NCBI GenBank assembly: GCA_002691245.1
Contig: NZHH01000033.1
Coordinates: 1 to 47,732, forward strand
Length of the DNA stretch: 47,732 nt
Direction: 5' to 3'
From: Methylaequor sp002691245
Lineage (GTDB): Bacteria; Pseudomonadota; Alphaproteobacteria; Methylaequorales; Methylaequoraceae
Shown: in pieces, positions 7,512 through 15,366 of the stretch
How the letters are laid out: each line of letters starts with the position of its first letter
Position numbering within the stretch: position 1 is the stretch's first letter
Notes under the pieces: generated by a model
Databases searched by the model: none
The model's input: only the letters and a program-made list of their open reading frames with translations
What the model was told of the DNA's origin: nothing
Program-made: the position numbers and the translations under genes

Positions 7512-8507
7512 ATGAATCATGAAGAAAAAAAAAAAATAACTCCTAACGAAATAGAAGAGGACAAAAAAGTTAATTTGAGACCGACTAAAATTGAACATTT
7601 TATCGGTCAAACCTCTATAAAATCAAATTTAAAAACTTTTATTGATTCATCAGTTAAAAGGAATAAAAATCTTGACCACATAATTCTTTATGGCCCACCT
7701 GGACTCGGAAAGACTACTTTAGCCAATATAATTTCTTTTGAAAAAAATGTTAATATACATTCCACCTCGGGACCAGCTTTCACTAAAAAGGGAGATTTAG
7801 TTACTTTATTGAGCAACCTATCAAGTGGGGATATTTTATTTATAGATGAAATTCATAGACTATCTCCAATTATAGAAGAATCACTTTATCCCGCAATGGA
7901 AGATTTTAAATGTGACTATATTATTGGTGCTGGACCGTCAGCTAGGGTAATGCAAATATCTATTGAGAAATTTACACTTATTGGTGCCACAACTAGGTTA
8001 GGCCTGCTTAGTCGTCCACTTAGAGACAGATTTGGAATTCCACTCCAATTAGAGTTTTACCAACCTAATGAACTAAAAGAAATTATAAATATGAACTCTG
8101 AAAAACTTCAGATAAAAATTGAAAGTTCTGCTTCTTACGAAATTGCTAAAAGATCCAGAGGCACACCTAGAATTGCAATAAGGCTATTGAAAAGAATTAT
8201 TGATTTTTCTGTAGTGCAAAATTCCCACACTATTAATATGAATGTTGTTTTAAGTTCTTTGAAGCAGATGGGTATTGATTCAGAAGGTCTTGATGACATG
8301 GATAGAAAGTATTTAAAGTGTATTTATGAAAACTATAGTGGAGGGCCTGTTGGTGTAGAATCATTGAGTGCGGCACTTCTTGAACAGAGAGATATTATTG
8401 AGGATGTTATAGAACCTTATTTAATGCAAAGAGCACTTGTCCAGAGAACTTCCCGTGGCAGAATCATTACAAAAAAAGGTGTTTTTCATTTAAGCGGTGA
8501 TTATTGA
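7512..8507 (+). CDS. ruvB: Holliday junction branch migration ATPase RuvB
   Basis: A 331-residue AAA+ motor driving branch migration. Walker A GPPGLGKTT lies near residue 60, Walker B ILFIDEIHRL near residue 111, sensor 1 GATTRLGLLS, arginine finger region RPLRDRFGI, and the C-terminal winged helix (GGPVGVESLSAAL...RTSRGR). Its stop TGA overlaps the ybgC ATG as TGATG, coupling recombination genes to the tol-pal cluster, a common proteobacterial arrangement. Confidence 0.97.
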   Translation: MNHEEKKKITPNEIEEDKKVNLRPTKIEHFIGQTSIKSNLKTFIDSSVKRNKNLDHIILYGPPGLGKTTLANIISFEKNVNIHSTSGPAFTKKGDLVTLLSNLSSGDILFIDEIHRLSPIIEESLYPAMEDFKCDYIIGAGPSARVMQISIEKFTLIGATTRLGLLSRPLRDRFGIPLQLEFYQPNELKEIINMNSEKLQIKIESSASYEIAKRSRGTPRIAIRLLKRIIDFSVVQNSHTINMNVVLSSLKQMGIDSEGLDDMDRKYLKCIYENYSGGPVGVESLSAALLEQRDIIEDVIEPYLMQRALVQRTSRGRIITKKGVFHLSGDY

Positions 8508-8920
8508 TGAAAAAAATTCATGAGGAAATATTTACAGTTTATTACGAGAATACAGATTCTTCTAGTTTTACATATCATACTTCTTATTTATGCTGGGCAG
8601 AGAGAGCAAGAAGTAATTTACTAAGAAAAAATTTTCCAGAAGTTGTTAAACTCTTGAAAAATAATTCTTTTTTTTTTGTGGTAAAACAACTTAAAATAGA
8701 ATTTATAAAGCCTTCATATTTATTTGATAACCTACTTTTAGAAACTTTTTTTAAAGGAAACTCAAAAACATCTATAAAACTTGTTCAAAAACTAAAAAAA
8801 AGAGATGAAACAATCTGTGTAATAGATGTTTTCTTGGTTTGGATTAATGGAGATATAAGCAAGCCCTCAAGAATTCCAAATGATATAATATCTAGATTTA
8901 AATCAATGGAAGTAGTATAA
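8507..8920 (+). CDS. ybgC: Tol-Pal-associated acyl-CoA thioesterase YbgC
   Basis: A 137-residue hot-dog fold thioesterase. The active-site region reads VYYENTDSSSFTYHTSYL. Most relatives have YYEDTD; here the first Asp is Asn, but the second Asp, which aligns with the catalytic Asp of 4-hydroxybenzoyl-CoA thioesterase, is kept. The ATG at 8507 overlaps the ruvB stop; a TTG one codon upstream is also in frame. It heads the tol-pal genes as in E. coli. Confidence 0.92.
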   Translation: MKKIHEEIFTVYYENTDSSSFTYHTSYLCWAERARSNLLRKNFPEVVKLLKNNSFFFVVKQLKIEFIKPSYLFDNLLLETFFKGNSKTSIKLVQKLKKRDETICVIDVFLVWINGDISKPSRIPNDIISRFKSMEVV

Positions 8921-8927
8921 ACATCTT

Positions 8928-9641
8928 ATGGATGAAACTATCGAAAAAAAGATCATTGAGGAATCTTCTGACTTCTCAATTTTTTCATTATTTTTACAAG
9001 CAGATGTTGTCGTAAAAATTGTTATATTATTATTGTTGTTCTCGTCGGTTTGGTCATGGACTATTATATTTTCGAAATATACAAGGTTAAAAGGAATAAT
9101 TATGGAAACCGAAGATTTTGAGGAAAAATTTTATTCAAGTGAAACCCTAAGTAAGCTATCTAAAAGGATAGGAGGGCAACCAACACATCCAATGGAGTCA
9201 GTATTTTTTTCGGCAATGGTATACTTCGATAGAATAAAAACAGGATTTTCAAATAAGAACTTTGAGTTTAAAAAAAGTTTCTGTGAAAACGTAAAAAAGG
9301 AAATGGAAATTGTCATAAATAAAGAATTATCAAGTTTAGAAAAGGGACTTAACTTTCTTGCATCGGTTGGTTCAACTGCACCATTTATTGGACTGTTTGG
9401 AACAGTATGGGGTATTATGAACAGCTTCACAGCTATCGGCATTTCACAAAATACAAGCCTCGCCGTTGTCGCTCCCGGTATTGCTGAGGCTTTGTTTGCA
9501 ACTGCACTTGGACTTGTGGCTGCTATACCTGCGGTACTTTTTTTCAATAAATTCAATGATATGTTAGATAATCTTAATAACAAGTTAGATGTATTCTCAG
9601 ATGAAATATTAGTGATAATTTCTAAAGAAATTTTTAGGTAG
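8928..9641 (+). CDS. tolQ: Tol-Pal proton channel subunit TolQ
   Basis: A 237-residue inner-membrane protein of the MotA/TolQ/ExbB family. With TolR it forms the proton-driven stator powering TolA. Three membrane segments are visible: about residues 22-48 (VVKIVILLLLFSSVWSW), 140-165 (FLASVGSTAPFIGLFGTV) and 180-206 (IAEALFATALGLVAAIPAV). The pore Thr residues of GLFGTVWG and EALFATALG are present. Seven bases after ybgC and four before tolR. Confidence 0.96.
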   Translation: MDETIEKKIIEESSDFSIFSLFLQADVVVKIVILLLLFSSVWSWTIIFSKYTRLKGIIMETEDFEEKFYSSETLSKLSKRIGGQPTHPMESVFFSAMVYFDRIKTGFSNKNFEFKKSFCENVKKEMEIVINKELSSLEKGLNFLASVGSTAPFIGLFGTVWGIMNSFTAIGISQNTSLAVVAPGIAEALFATALGLVAAIPAVLFFNKFNDMLDNLNNKLDVFSDEILVIISKEIFR

Positions 9642-9645
9642 ATTT

Positions 9646-10044
9646 ATGAGAAAAAAATTCAGGAAAAAACCAATGTCAGATATTAACGTAACTCCATTTG
9701 TAGATGTGATGCTAGTTTTGTTAATAATTTTCATGGTAACAGCCCCACTTCTTTCTTCAGGAATTAAAATAAATTTGCCAGAAAGTTCATCTGTATTGAA
9801 AAACGAGAAAAAAGATCCAGTAACCGTTTCACTAAACTCTAAAGGAGAAATTTTTATCCAAAAAAAACGATTTACGAGGCAGCAATTAATACAAAAACTC
9901 AAACTTTTAAAGAAAAATAATAAAAATTTAAAAATTTACATTAAAGGGGATAAAAAATTAGATTATGGAAAAGTTATGGATTTAATGAGTTTAATCAATA
10001 GTTCTGGTTTTACCAAAGTAGCATTAGTCACTAAATTAAAATGA
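9646..10044 (+). CDS. tolR: Tol-Pal proton channel subunit TolR
   Basis: A 132-residue ExbD/TolR family protein with a single N-terminal membrane helix and a periplasmic domain. The start MSDINVTPFVDVMLVLLIIF (residues 10-29) is classical, and the essential proton-carrying Asp is present at residue 20. The C-terminal region (GDKKLDYGKVMDLMSLINSSG, about 100-120) fits the periplasmic fold. Contrast with the second ExbD at 42452-42862, which lacks the equivalent Asp. Confidence 0.96.
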   Translation: MRKKFRKKPMSDINVTPFVDVMLVLLIIFMVTAPLLSSGIKINLPESSSVLKNEKKDPVTVSLNSKGEIFIQKKRFTRQQLIQKLKLLKKNNKNLKIYIKGDKKLDYGKVMDLMSLINSSGFTKVALVTKLK

Positions 10045-10051
10045 TTTAAAT

Positions 10052-10834
10052 ATGACCCAAGGCCTTCTAAAGTCTTTTTTTTTACACTTACTAATTTTAT
10101 TTTTCTTTATATATGGTGCTGAAATTTTTAAGCAAAATAAAAAATTTGAAATAAATGAAATTCCTCTTGAAATCGTCGATATATCTGATCAAACAGTCAA
10201 TAAATTAGAAAATGAAAAAAATAAAAAAATTAAATCCAAACCCTCACCTGTAAAAAAAGTTTTATCTGGATTTCAACCTCCCAAAGTGGAGTCCAAACCG
10301 AAGCCACCTGAATTTTCAGAAAAAAAAAAAAAACCAAAACCAAAAAAAATTAAAAAAGACCTTGAAGAGGAAAAACAAAAAAAAAGGGTAGATAATATTC
10401 TTAAATCTATAGAAAAAATTAAATCTGCAAATAAAAGTAAAATTAAATCAACCGAAAAAAGGATTGAAGAAAAAAAAGATGAAAGTGAAAAAGAGGAAAT
10501 TAAAAGTGTTAAGTTGGGAGAAAAACTTACTATTTCTGAAAAAGACGCTATCAGACGCCAATTTTATAGATGCTGGATAGTCCCTGCAGGAGCAAAAAAT
10601 ATTAAGGATTATAAAGTTTCGTTAAAACTAAAGCTTGATGTAGACGGCGAAGTTGTAAATACTGTAATCATGAATAAAGAGAATATGAAAAATACATTTT
10701 TTAGAACATTAGCAGAAAGTGCATTAAGAGCTGTAAATCATCCAGACTGCAAAAAATTGAAGGTTCCAAAAAAAAAATATGAAACTTGGAAGGAAACAAT
10801 TTTAGATTTCGATCCATCTGTTATGATTAACTAG
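10052..10834 (+). CDS. tolA: TolA, periplasm-spanning arm of Tol-Pal
   Basis: A 260-residue protein with one N-terminal membrane helix containing the SxxxH motif (SFFLH, residues 8-12) used by TonB/TolA to read the proton motor. Next comes a long Lys/Glu/Pro-rich stretch (about residues 45-165) that spans the periplasm, and a C-terminal domain (ISEKDAIRRQFYRCW, then VSLKLKLDVDGEVVN) of the TolA/TonB_2 type with two Cys (CW and PDCKK) that could form a disulphide. Poly-A tracts in the repeat region are long (13 A near 10321), so slippage is a risk here. Confidence 0.93.
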   Translation: MTQGLLKSFFLHLLILFFFIYGAEIFKQNKKFEINEIPLEIVDISDQTVNKLENEKNKKIKSKPSPVKKVLSGFQPPKVESKPKPPEFSEKKKKPKPKKIKKDLEEEKQKKRVDNILKSIEKIKSANKSKIKSTEKRIEEKKDESEKEEIKSVKLGEKLTISEKDAIRRQFYRCWIVPAGAKNIKDYKVSLKLKLDVDGEVVNTVIMNKENMKNTFFRTLAESALRAVNHPDCKKLKVPKKKYETWKETILDFDPSVMIN

Positions 10835-10888
10835 TAAATTAATTTTGATTTTGTTACTCAAAGACACTAGACTATTTAACGTATAGCT

Positions 10889-12190
10889 ATGAAATTCTTT
10901 TTTGCCTTTTTAATATTTATTTCCTTTTCTGCTAGATCAGAATTGAGAATAGATATAACTCAGGGAAATTTAAACCCCATACCTGTGGCAATTTTAGAAT
11001 TTAATTCTTCCAACTCAGAATCTAGAGAGATTTCATCAAATATAAATATTGTAATTTCAAATAATTTAGAGAGATCAGGTCTTTTTTCGATTTTACCCAA
11101 AAAGCTTTTTTTCAATACATCTTTACCATTTGAAAAAAAACCAATCTTTGAGGATTGGAAAATAACAACAGCACAAGGTCTTGTTCATGGAAAATTAAAT
11201 TTAAGAAATGAAAAAATTGATATTGAATTTCGATTATGGGATGTTCTTTCCCAAAAACAAATGGTTGCTCAAAAACTTTCAACTGAAAAAAGTAATTGGA
11301 GAAGAATTGCACATGTAATATCAGATATTATTTATCAAAGAATAACGGGCGAATCTGGTTATTTTGATAGCAGGATAGTATACATATCAGAATCCGGTCC
11401 TAAAAGTAATAGAAAGAAAAGATTGGCTATTATCGATCAGGATGGTGCGAATCATAAATTTTTGACTGATGGTTCCTACCTCGCTTTGACACCAAGGTTT
11501 TCTCCAGCAGCACAAGAAGTGGCTTATTTGTCCTACAATAATACTGTTCCAAGAATTTTTCTTTTAGATCTGAATACAGGAAAACAAAAAATATTAGGAG
11601 ATTTTCCAGGAATGACCTTTAGTCCAAGATACTCTCCTGATGGAAAAAAATTAGTAATGAGTTTAGCAAAAAACGGCAATACTGACATTTACGAAATGAA
11701 TTTAGAAACATTAAAGATGAAAAGGCTTACATTTTACGACGGTATTGACACTGCTCCTTCCTATTCACCTGATGGCGATTTTATTACATTTGAATCTGAC
11801 AGAAGTGGTAGCCAAAAAATATACATAATGAATTTAAAAACAAAAAAAGTAAAAAGAATTAGTTTTGGAAAAGGAAAATATGCAACACCAGTTTGGTCTC
11901 CAAGAGGTGATTTAATTGCATTTACAAAGCTTTTAGGTGGTGAGTTTTACATTGGCGTTATGTATGCTGATGGAAAGGGTGAAAGAGTTGTTTACAAATC
12001 ATACCTGGTTGAAGGACCATCTTGGTCGCCTAACGGAAGAGTGATAGCATTTTATAACCAAAGTAAGTTTTCAGGTGGAAAGATTTCTAATCCTAAAGTT
12101 AAAATGATTGATTTAACTGGTATTAATTTAAGAGAGCTTGTTACACCCTCTGATGCTTCAGACCCCGCCTGGTCAGGATTACTACCTTAG
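10889..12190 (+). CDS. tolB: Tol-Pal periplasmic beta-propeller protein TolB
   Basis: A 433-residue exported protein. The signal peptide MKFFFAFLIFISFSARS precedes ELRIDITQGN, the conserved N-terminus that contacts TolA. The N-terminal alpha/beta domain is followed by a six-bladed propeller with blade motifs PRFSPAAQEVAYLS, PRYSPDGKKLVMS, PSYSPDGDFITFESDRSG, PVWSPRGDLIAF and PSWSPNGRVIAFY; it binds Pal. Separated from tolA by 54 bases. Confidence 0.96.
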   Translation: MKFFFAFLIFISFSARSELRIDITQGNLNPIPVAILEFNSSNSESREISSNINIVISNNLERSGLFSILPKKLFFNTSLPFEKKPIFEDWKITTAQGLVHGKLNLRNEKIDIEFRLWDVLSQKQMVAQKLSTEKSNWRRIAHVISDIIYQRITGESGYFDSRIVYISESGPKSNRKKRLAIIDQDGANHKFLTDGSYLALTPRFSPAAQEVAYLSYNNTVPRIFLLDLNTGKQKILGDFPGMTFSPRYSPDGKKLVMSLAKNGNTDIYEMNLETLKMKRLTFYDGIDTAPSYSPDGDFITFESDRSGSQKIYIMNLKTKKVKRISFGKGKYATPVWSPRGDLIAFTKLLGGEFYIGVMYADGKGERVVYKSYLVEGPSWSPNGRVIAFYNQSKFSGGKISNPKVKMIDLTGINLRELVTPSDASDPAWSGLLP

Positions 12191-12214
12191 TAGGTAAAAA
12201 AAAAAGAGTTATCA

Positions 12215-12243
12215 TTGACTTATTAGTATTCAAAATGTAAAAC
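12215..12243 (+). promoter_or_regulatory. Sigma-70-like promoter before the small lipoprotein (P1)
   Basis: TTGACT (12215-12220), 17-base spacer, TAAAAC (12238-12243). It lies 34 bases before the ATG of the 57-residue lipoprotein. It matches the promoter 300 bases downstream in both hexamers, spacer length and the flanking TTGACTTATT and TGTAAAAC. Confidence 0.6.
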
Positions 12244-12277
12244 TGTACTGAAGTTTAACATTAAAGGTATCTATTTT

Positions 12278-12451
12278 ATGAAAATCAAATATTTCGTTCT
12301 TTTAATCGCGATTTCCTTCATTAGTAGTTGTGCAAATGAACAATATGTTGGTAGCGATAACCTGCTCCAAGACAACACGTTCAGAGACATTCCAACGCAC
12401 GATTCAGTCGACTGCTTTGGATCTTGTACTGTAAAGATTTATAACAGATAA
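12278..12451 (+). CDS. 57-residue putative lipoprotein between tolB and pal
   Basis: Not recognised as a known family. It begins MKIKYFVLLIAISFISSC, a signal peptide with lipobox ISSC, so Cys18 would be the lipidated residue. The mature part is only ~40 residues, acidic to neutral, and contains two further Cys (DCFGSC) spaced CxxxC. The ATG follows AAAGGT, a plausible ribosome site. It sits inside the tol-pal cluster with its own promoter. Candidate role: small envelope factor linked to Pal/Lpp-like function, which is inference only. Confidence 0.75.
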   Translation: MKIKYFVLLIAISFISSCANEQYVGSDNLLQDNTFRDIPTHDSVDCFGSCTVKIYNR

Positions 12452-12514
12452 AAAAATTAGTTTGTTACCTAATTCTTTATTTGATTGTTAATATCTTTTA
12501 ATAAACCTTAACCG

Positions 12515-12543
12515 TTGACTTATTTCTGTACAGATTGTAAAAC
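12515..12543 (+). promoter_or_regulatory. Sigma-70-like promoter before pal (P2)
   Basis: TTGACT (12515-12520), 17-base spacer, TAAAAC (12538-12543), 44 bases before the pal ATG. A near copy of the promoter before the preceding lipoprotein gene; it would let pal be made at a higher level than tolB. Confidence 0.6.
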
Positions 12544-12587
12544 AATAAGTTATAATACTTTAATAAATTTTTAAGGATCTAAAAGTT

Positions 12588-13073
12588 ATGAAAAACAAAT
12601 ACATATCATTATTATTCGCTGGTATACTCATGATCACGGGTTGTGAAACAACTGGTGGTTCGTCATCATCGGGTAGTACTCCAGGATACGAATACGGAGA
12701 CTCTAGACAAGCAAACCTTCAAGCCTACCTTCAAAACGAAATTGGGGATAGAGTTTATTTTGAAACAGATAAACATAATATTTCATCTGCATCAGCATTT
12801 GTGCTTGAATCTCAAGCAAATTGGCTTAAATCGACTCCTGGCTTTCAGTTGTTGATTGAGGGTCATTGCGATGAGAGGGGCACTCGAGAGTACAACTTAG
12901 CTTTAGGAGAGAGAAGAGGTAATTCAGTTAAAGAATTTCTTGCCTCACTTGGTGTTGATCCCGGCAGATTGACAGTAATAAGCTACGGCAAAGAACGTCC
13001 AGCTGCCGACGGAAGCACTTCTGAAGCTTTCGCAGAGAATAGAAGAGCAGTGTTAGTTGTAAGTGGTAACTAA
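12588..13073 (+). CDS. pal: Peptidoglycan-associated lipoprotein Pal
   Basis: A 161-residue outer-membrane lipoprotein. Signal peptide ending MITGC, with lipidated Cys19, then a Ser/Gly-rich linker and an OmpA-type peptidoglycan-binding domain: YFETDKHNIS, LLIEGHCDERGTREYNLALG, then RRGNSVKEFLASLGV and VISYGKERP. The Asp and Arg that hold diaminopimelate are in the GHCDERG and NRRAV segments. It has its own promoter and is followed by a strong terminator, so it can be a single-gene transcript. Confidence 0.97.
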   Translation: MKNKYISLLFAGILMITGCETTGGSSSSGSTPGYEYGDSRQANLQAYLQNEIGDRVYFETDKHNISSASAFVLESQANWLKSTPGFQLLIEGHCDERGTREYNLALGERRGNSVKEFLASLGVDPGRLTVISYGKERPAADGSTSEAFAENRRAVLVVSGN

Positions 13074-13103
13074 CATTAATGTATCCTTATTTATTTGGAA
13101 TTA

Positions 13104-13131
13104 GGGCTAATGATATTAGCCCTTTTTTTTT
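13104..13131 (+). terminator. Rho-independent terminator after pal
   Basis: Stem GGGCTAAT (13104-13111), loop GAT, ATTAGCCC (13115-13122), followed by nine T. It lies 31 bases after the pal stop and 6 bases before the cpoB start. Confidence 0.9.
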
Positions 13132-13137
13132 GATAAT

Positions 13138-14013
13138 ATGTCATCCAAATTTAAATTACTACTATTAATACTTTCAATTGTTTTTTTTTCATTACCAACC
13201 CAACCATTATCTCAAGACCTCGATGTAGATGAGCTTTTAGAGAGGTTAGAGAGAATTGAAAAAAATATTTCAGATATTCAAAAAGGGAAAGTTGAAGAAT
13301 TTGAGAAATCACTGTCATCTGGCTACATTTCAAGGAATGAATCAAAACTTGGTGATTTTGAAACAAAAATAAGAGCAAACTACGGTTTATTGGAAGAAAT
13401 AGAAAATAAAGTCCAAAATCTTGACGAAAAGTTAAATCTTATTGATAAAGATTTAAAAGCGCAAATTGACTCTATCAAAAAAATCGTAAACGAAGTCAAA
13501 TCAAAAAAAAAAGAATCTTTTAGAGATTCACTTTCTATTAATCAAAATGGGTTGATTTTAAATAATGATGATGTAGCAAAAAAAGTTGAACCCCAAAAAA
13601 AATCAAAAAAAAAACTAAATGAGTCCGAGATAAAAAAAAAATATGAAAATGCAATCAAATTATTGTGGGCAAATAAATATGAACAAGCAGAAAAAGAATT
13701 AACAGAACTAAAAAAAATAAAGCCTAATGATCTTATGCCGAATATTCAATATTGGCTTGGTGAAGTTTATTACGCAAATAAGAATTTTCAACAAGCTATT
13801 ATAGAGTTTGGTGAGGGGTTTTCAAACTATCCTGATTCTATAAAAGGTCCAGATAATCTCTTGAAACTTGGTCTTTCATTTTCCAACTTAAATAAAAAAA
13901 ATGAAGCATGTAGTGCTTTTTATGAGTTAGAAGTGAAATATAAAAATTCTCCAAAAAATGTAATTGAAAGATCACAAGAGGAAAGAAAAAAACTTAATTG
14001 TCCTAAAGAATAA
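13138..14013 (+). CDS. cpoB: Tol-Pal system protein CpoB (YbgF)
   Basis: A 291-residue periplasmic protein coordinating outer-membrane constriction with cell-wall synthesis. Signal peptide to about residue 26 (LPTQPLSQD), N-terminal coiled coil (LLERLERIEKNISDIQKGK to KNVNEVKSK-type helices, ~residues 30-125), a Lys-rich linker, then TPR repeats from ~165 (YENAIKLLWANKYEQAEKEL, YWLGEVYYANKNFQQAIIEF, LLKLGLSFSNLNKKNEACSA). It starts 6 bases after the pal terminator, so expression depends on read-through or an unseen promoter. Confidence 0.9.
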   Translation: MSSKFKLLLLILSIVFFSLPTQPLSQDLDVDELLERLERIEKNISDIQKGKVEEFEKSLSSGYISRNESKLGDFETKIRANYGLLEEIENKVQNLDEKLNLIDKDLKAQIDSIKKIVNEVKSKKKESFRDSLSINQNGLILNNDDVAKKVEPQKKSKKKLNESEIKKKYENAIKLLWANKYEQAEKELTELKKIKPNDLMPNIQYWLGEVYYANKNFQQAIIEFGEGFSNYPDSIKGPDNLLKLGLSFSNLNKKNEACSAFYELEVKYKNSPKNVIERSQEERKKLNCPKE

Positions 14014-15334
14014 ATGATAAATACAAAGCCTGTAGATCATAACGAATTCAACATAATTTTAAAAAAAAAAAACTTTCTCTTTGAAAAAAAACCTCATATT
14101 GCAATTTGTGTTTCTGGTGGGGTAGATAGCCTTGCTCTTTTAATTTTAATGAATAAATGGATAAAAAAGAAAAAAGGTTTGTTAACGGTTCTTCATTTTA
14201 ATCACAAATTGAGAGATAATTCAAAAAAAGAGGAGTTTTTTGTGAAAAACATTTGCAGTCAACTTAAAGTTGTCTTCAAGGCTTTTAGTTGGAATTTACC
14301 TAGACAGAAATCATCAATAATGAAAAATGCACGAGATGCAAGATATAAAAATTTTATTGAATATTGTTCAAAAGAAGGAATTATATCTCTTATGACAGCA
14401 CATCATAGAGATGATTGTCTAGAAACTTACTTAATGAGAAAAAAAAGAAGGTACGCGACTCTTGGTTTAAATGCAATCCCTACACAGAATATTCAAAAAA
14501 ATTTACAAATTTTGAGACCTTTAATCGATATTTGTAAAAAAAGATTAATTAATACATGTAAAAAAAACAATTTTAATTGGATTAGTGATCCTAGCAACGA
14601 AAATAATAAATACGAAAGAGCAAAAGTAAGAAAATATATAAGTAGCTTAAATCAAAATTGTTTCAAAAACATCAATGTGGATTTTAGAAACTCTCAAATC
14701 GAAAATACAAAAATCGAAAAAAAACTTAATAACTTTTTAATCAATAATTTAAGTTTTTTTGATTATGGTAAATTTATATTAAAAAAAGATAAGCTTTTAG
14801 CAAATTGTCAAAGTTTACAGATAGAAGTGATAAAAAGAATTCTAGTAACTTGTTCTGGAACAATATATCCCCCAAAAACTCTTTCTGTAAAAAGTTTAGT
14901 GAGAAAAATCAAAATCAAAGACAAATTTATATTTTCTCTTAATTGGTGCATCATTAATGTCAAACCAGATCTCATAGAATTTTATAGAGAATATCAAAAA
15001 ATTAAAAGATATTGTTCAACAAAAACTATTTTAAAAAAAAAACAAATCTTTCTTATGGGATAACAGGTTCGTTATTGAAACCTTTAAAAATGATCTTACT
15101 TGCGAAGCAATGAACGAAAAAAAGTGGCTTTTTATTAAAAAAAAATATAAGTCAGTGAGTTACAACAGACAAATTCACTTTGATGTAATTAAAACATTAC
15201 CAATCATTAAAGTTAAAAATAAATTAATAATCCCTTACTTTTTGAATCAAAGTGAACTAGAAAGAAATTCTGTAAGAGTTCTTTTCAATCCAATTATACC
15301 TCTCACAAAAAAAAATTTTTTAAATATTAATTGA
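14014..15334 (+). CDS. tilS: tRNA(Ile)-lysidine synthetase, frame interrupted in a homopolymer
   Basis: TilS puts lysidine on the CAU anticodon of an isoleucine tRNA, an essential step. P-loop CVSGGVDSLALL is near residues 32-43 and TAHHRDDCLETYLMRKKRR near 128-146. The first frame stops at 15061-15063, but the following frame continues with WDNRFVIETF and a ~90-residue C-terminal domain ending near 15334. WDNRF resembles the start of the C-terminal domain in other TilS proteins. The switch falls in a run of ten A (15033-15042); nine A would restore one protein of about 439 residues, a normal length. Likely a base-calling error or a slippage site rather than a true loss. Confidence 0.87.
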
Positions 15335-15360
15335 GAATAAAATATATATAATTATATGAT
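15331..15360 (+). promoter_or_regulatory. Possible promoter immediately upstream of ftsH
   Basis: TTGAGA (15331-15336), 18-base spacer, TATGAT (15355-15360), only six bases before the ftsH ATG. No Shine-Dalgarno-like sequence precedes the ATG. In such AT-rich sequence the match could be chance. Confidence 0.3.
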
Positions 15361-15366
15361 ATTTAA

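Noticed and set aside
8507..8560. YbgC as an inactive enzyme because of YYENTD
   Set aside because: The Asp aligned with the catalytic residue is the second one, which is intact; only the first is changed.
15110..15334. Separate 74-residue gene after tilS
   Set aside because: Its frame extends upstream through WDNRFVIETF and forms the missing C-terminal domain of TilS.
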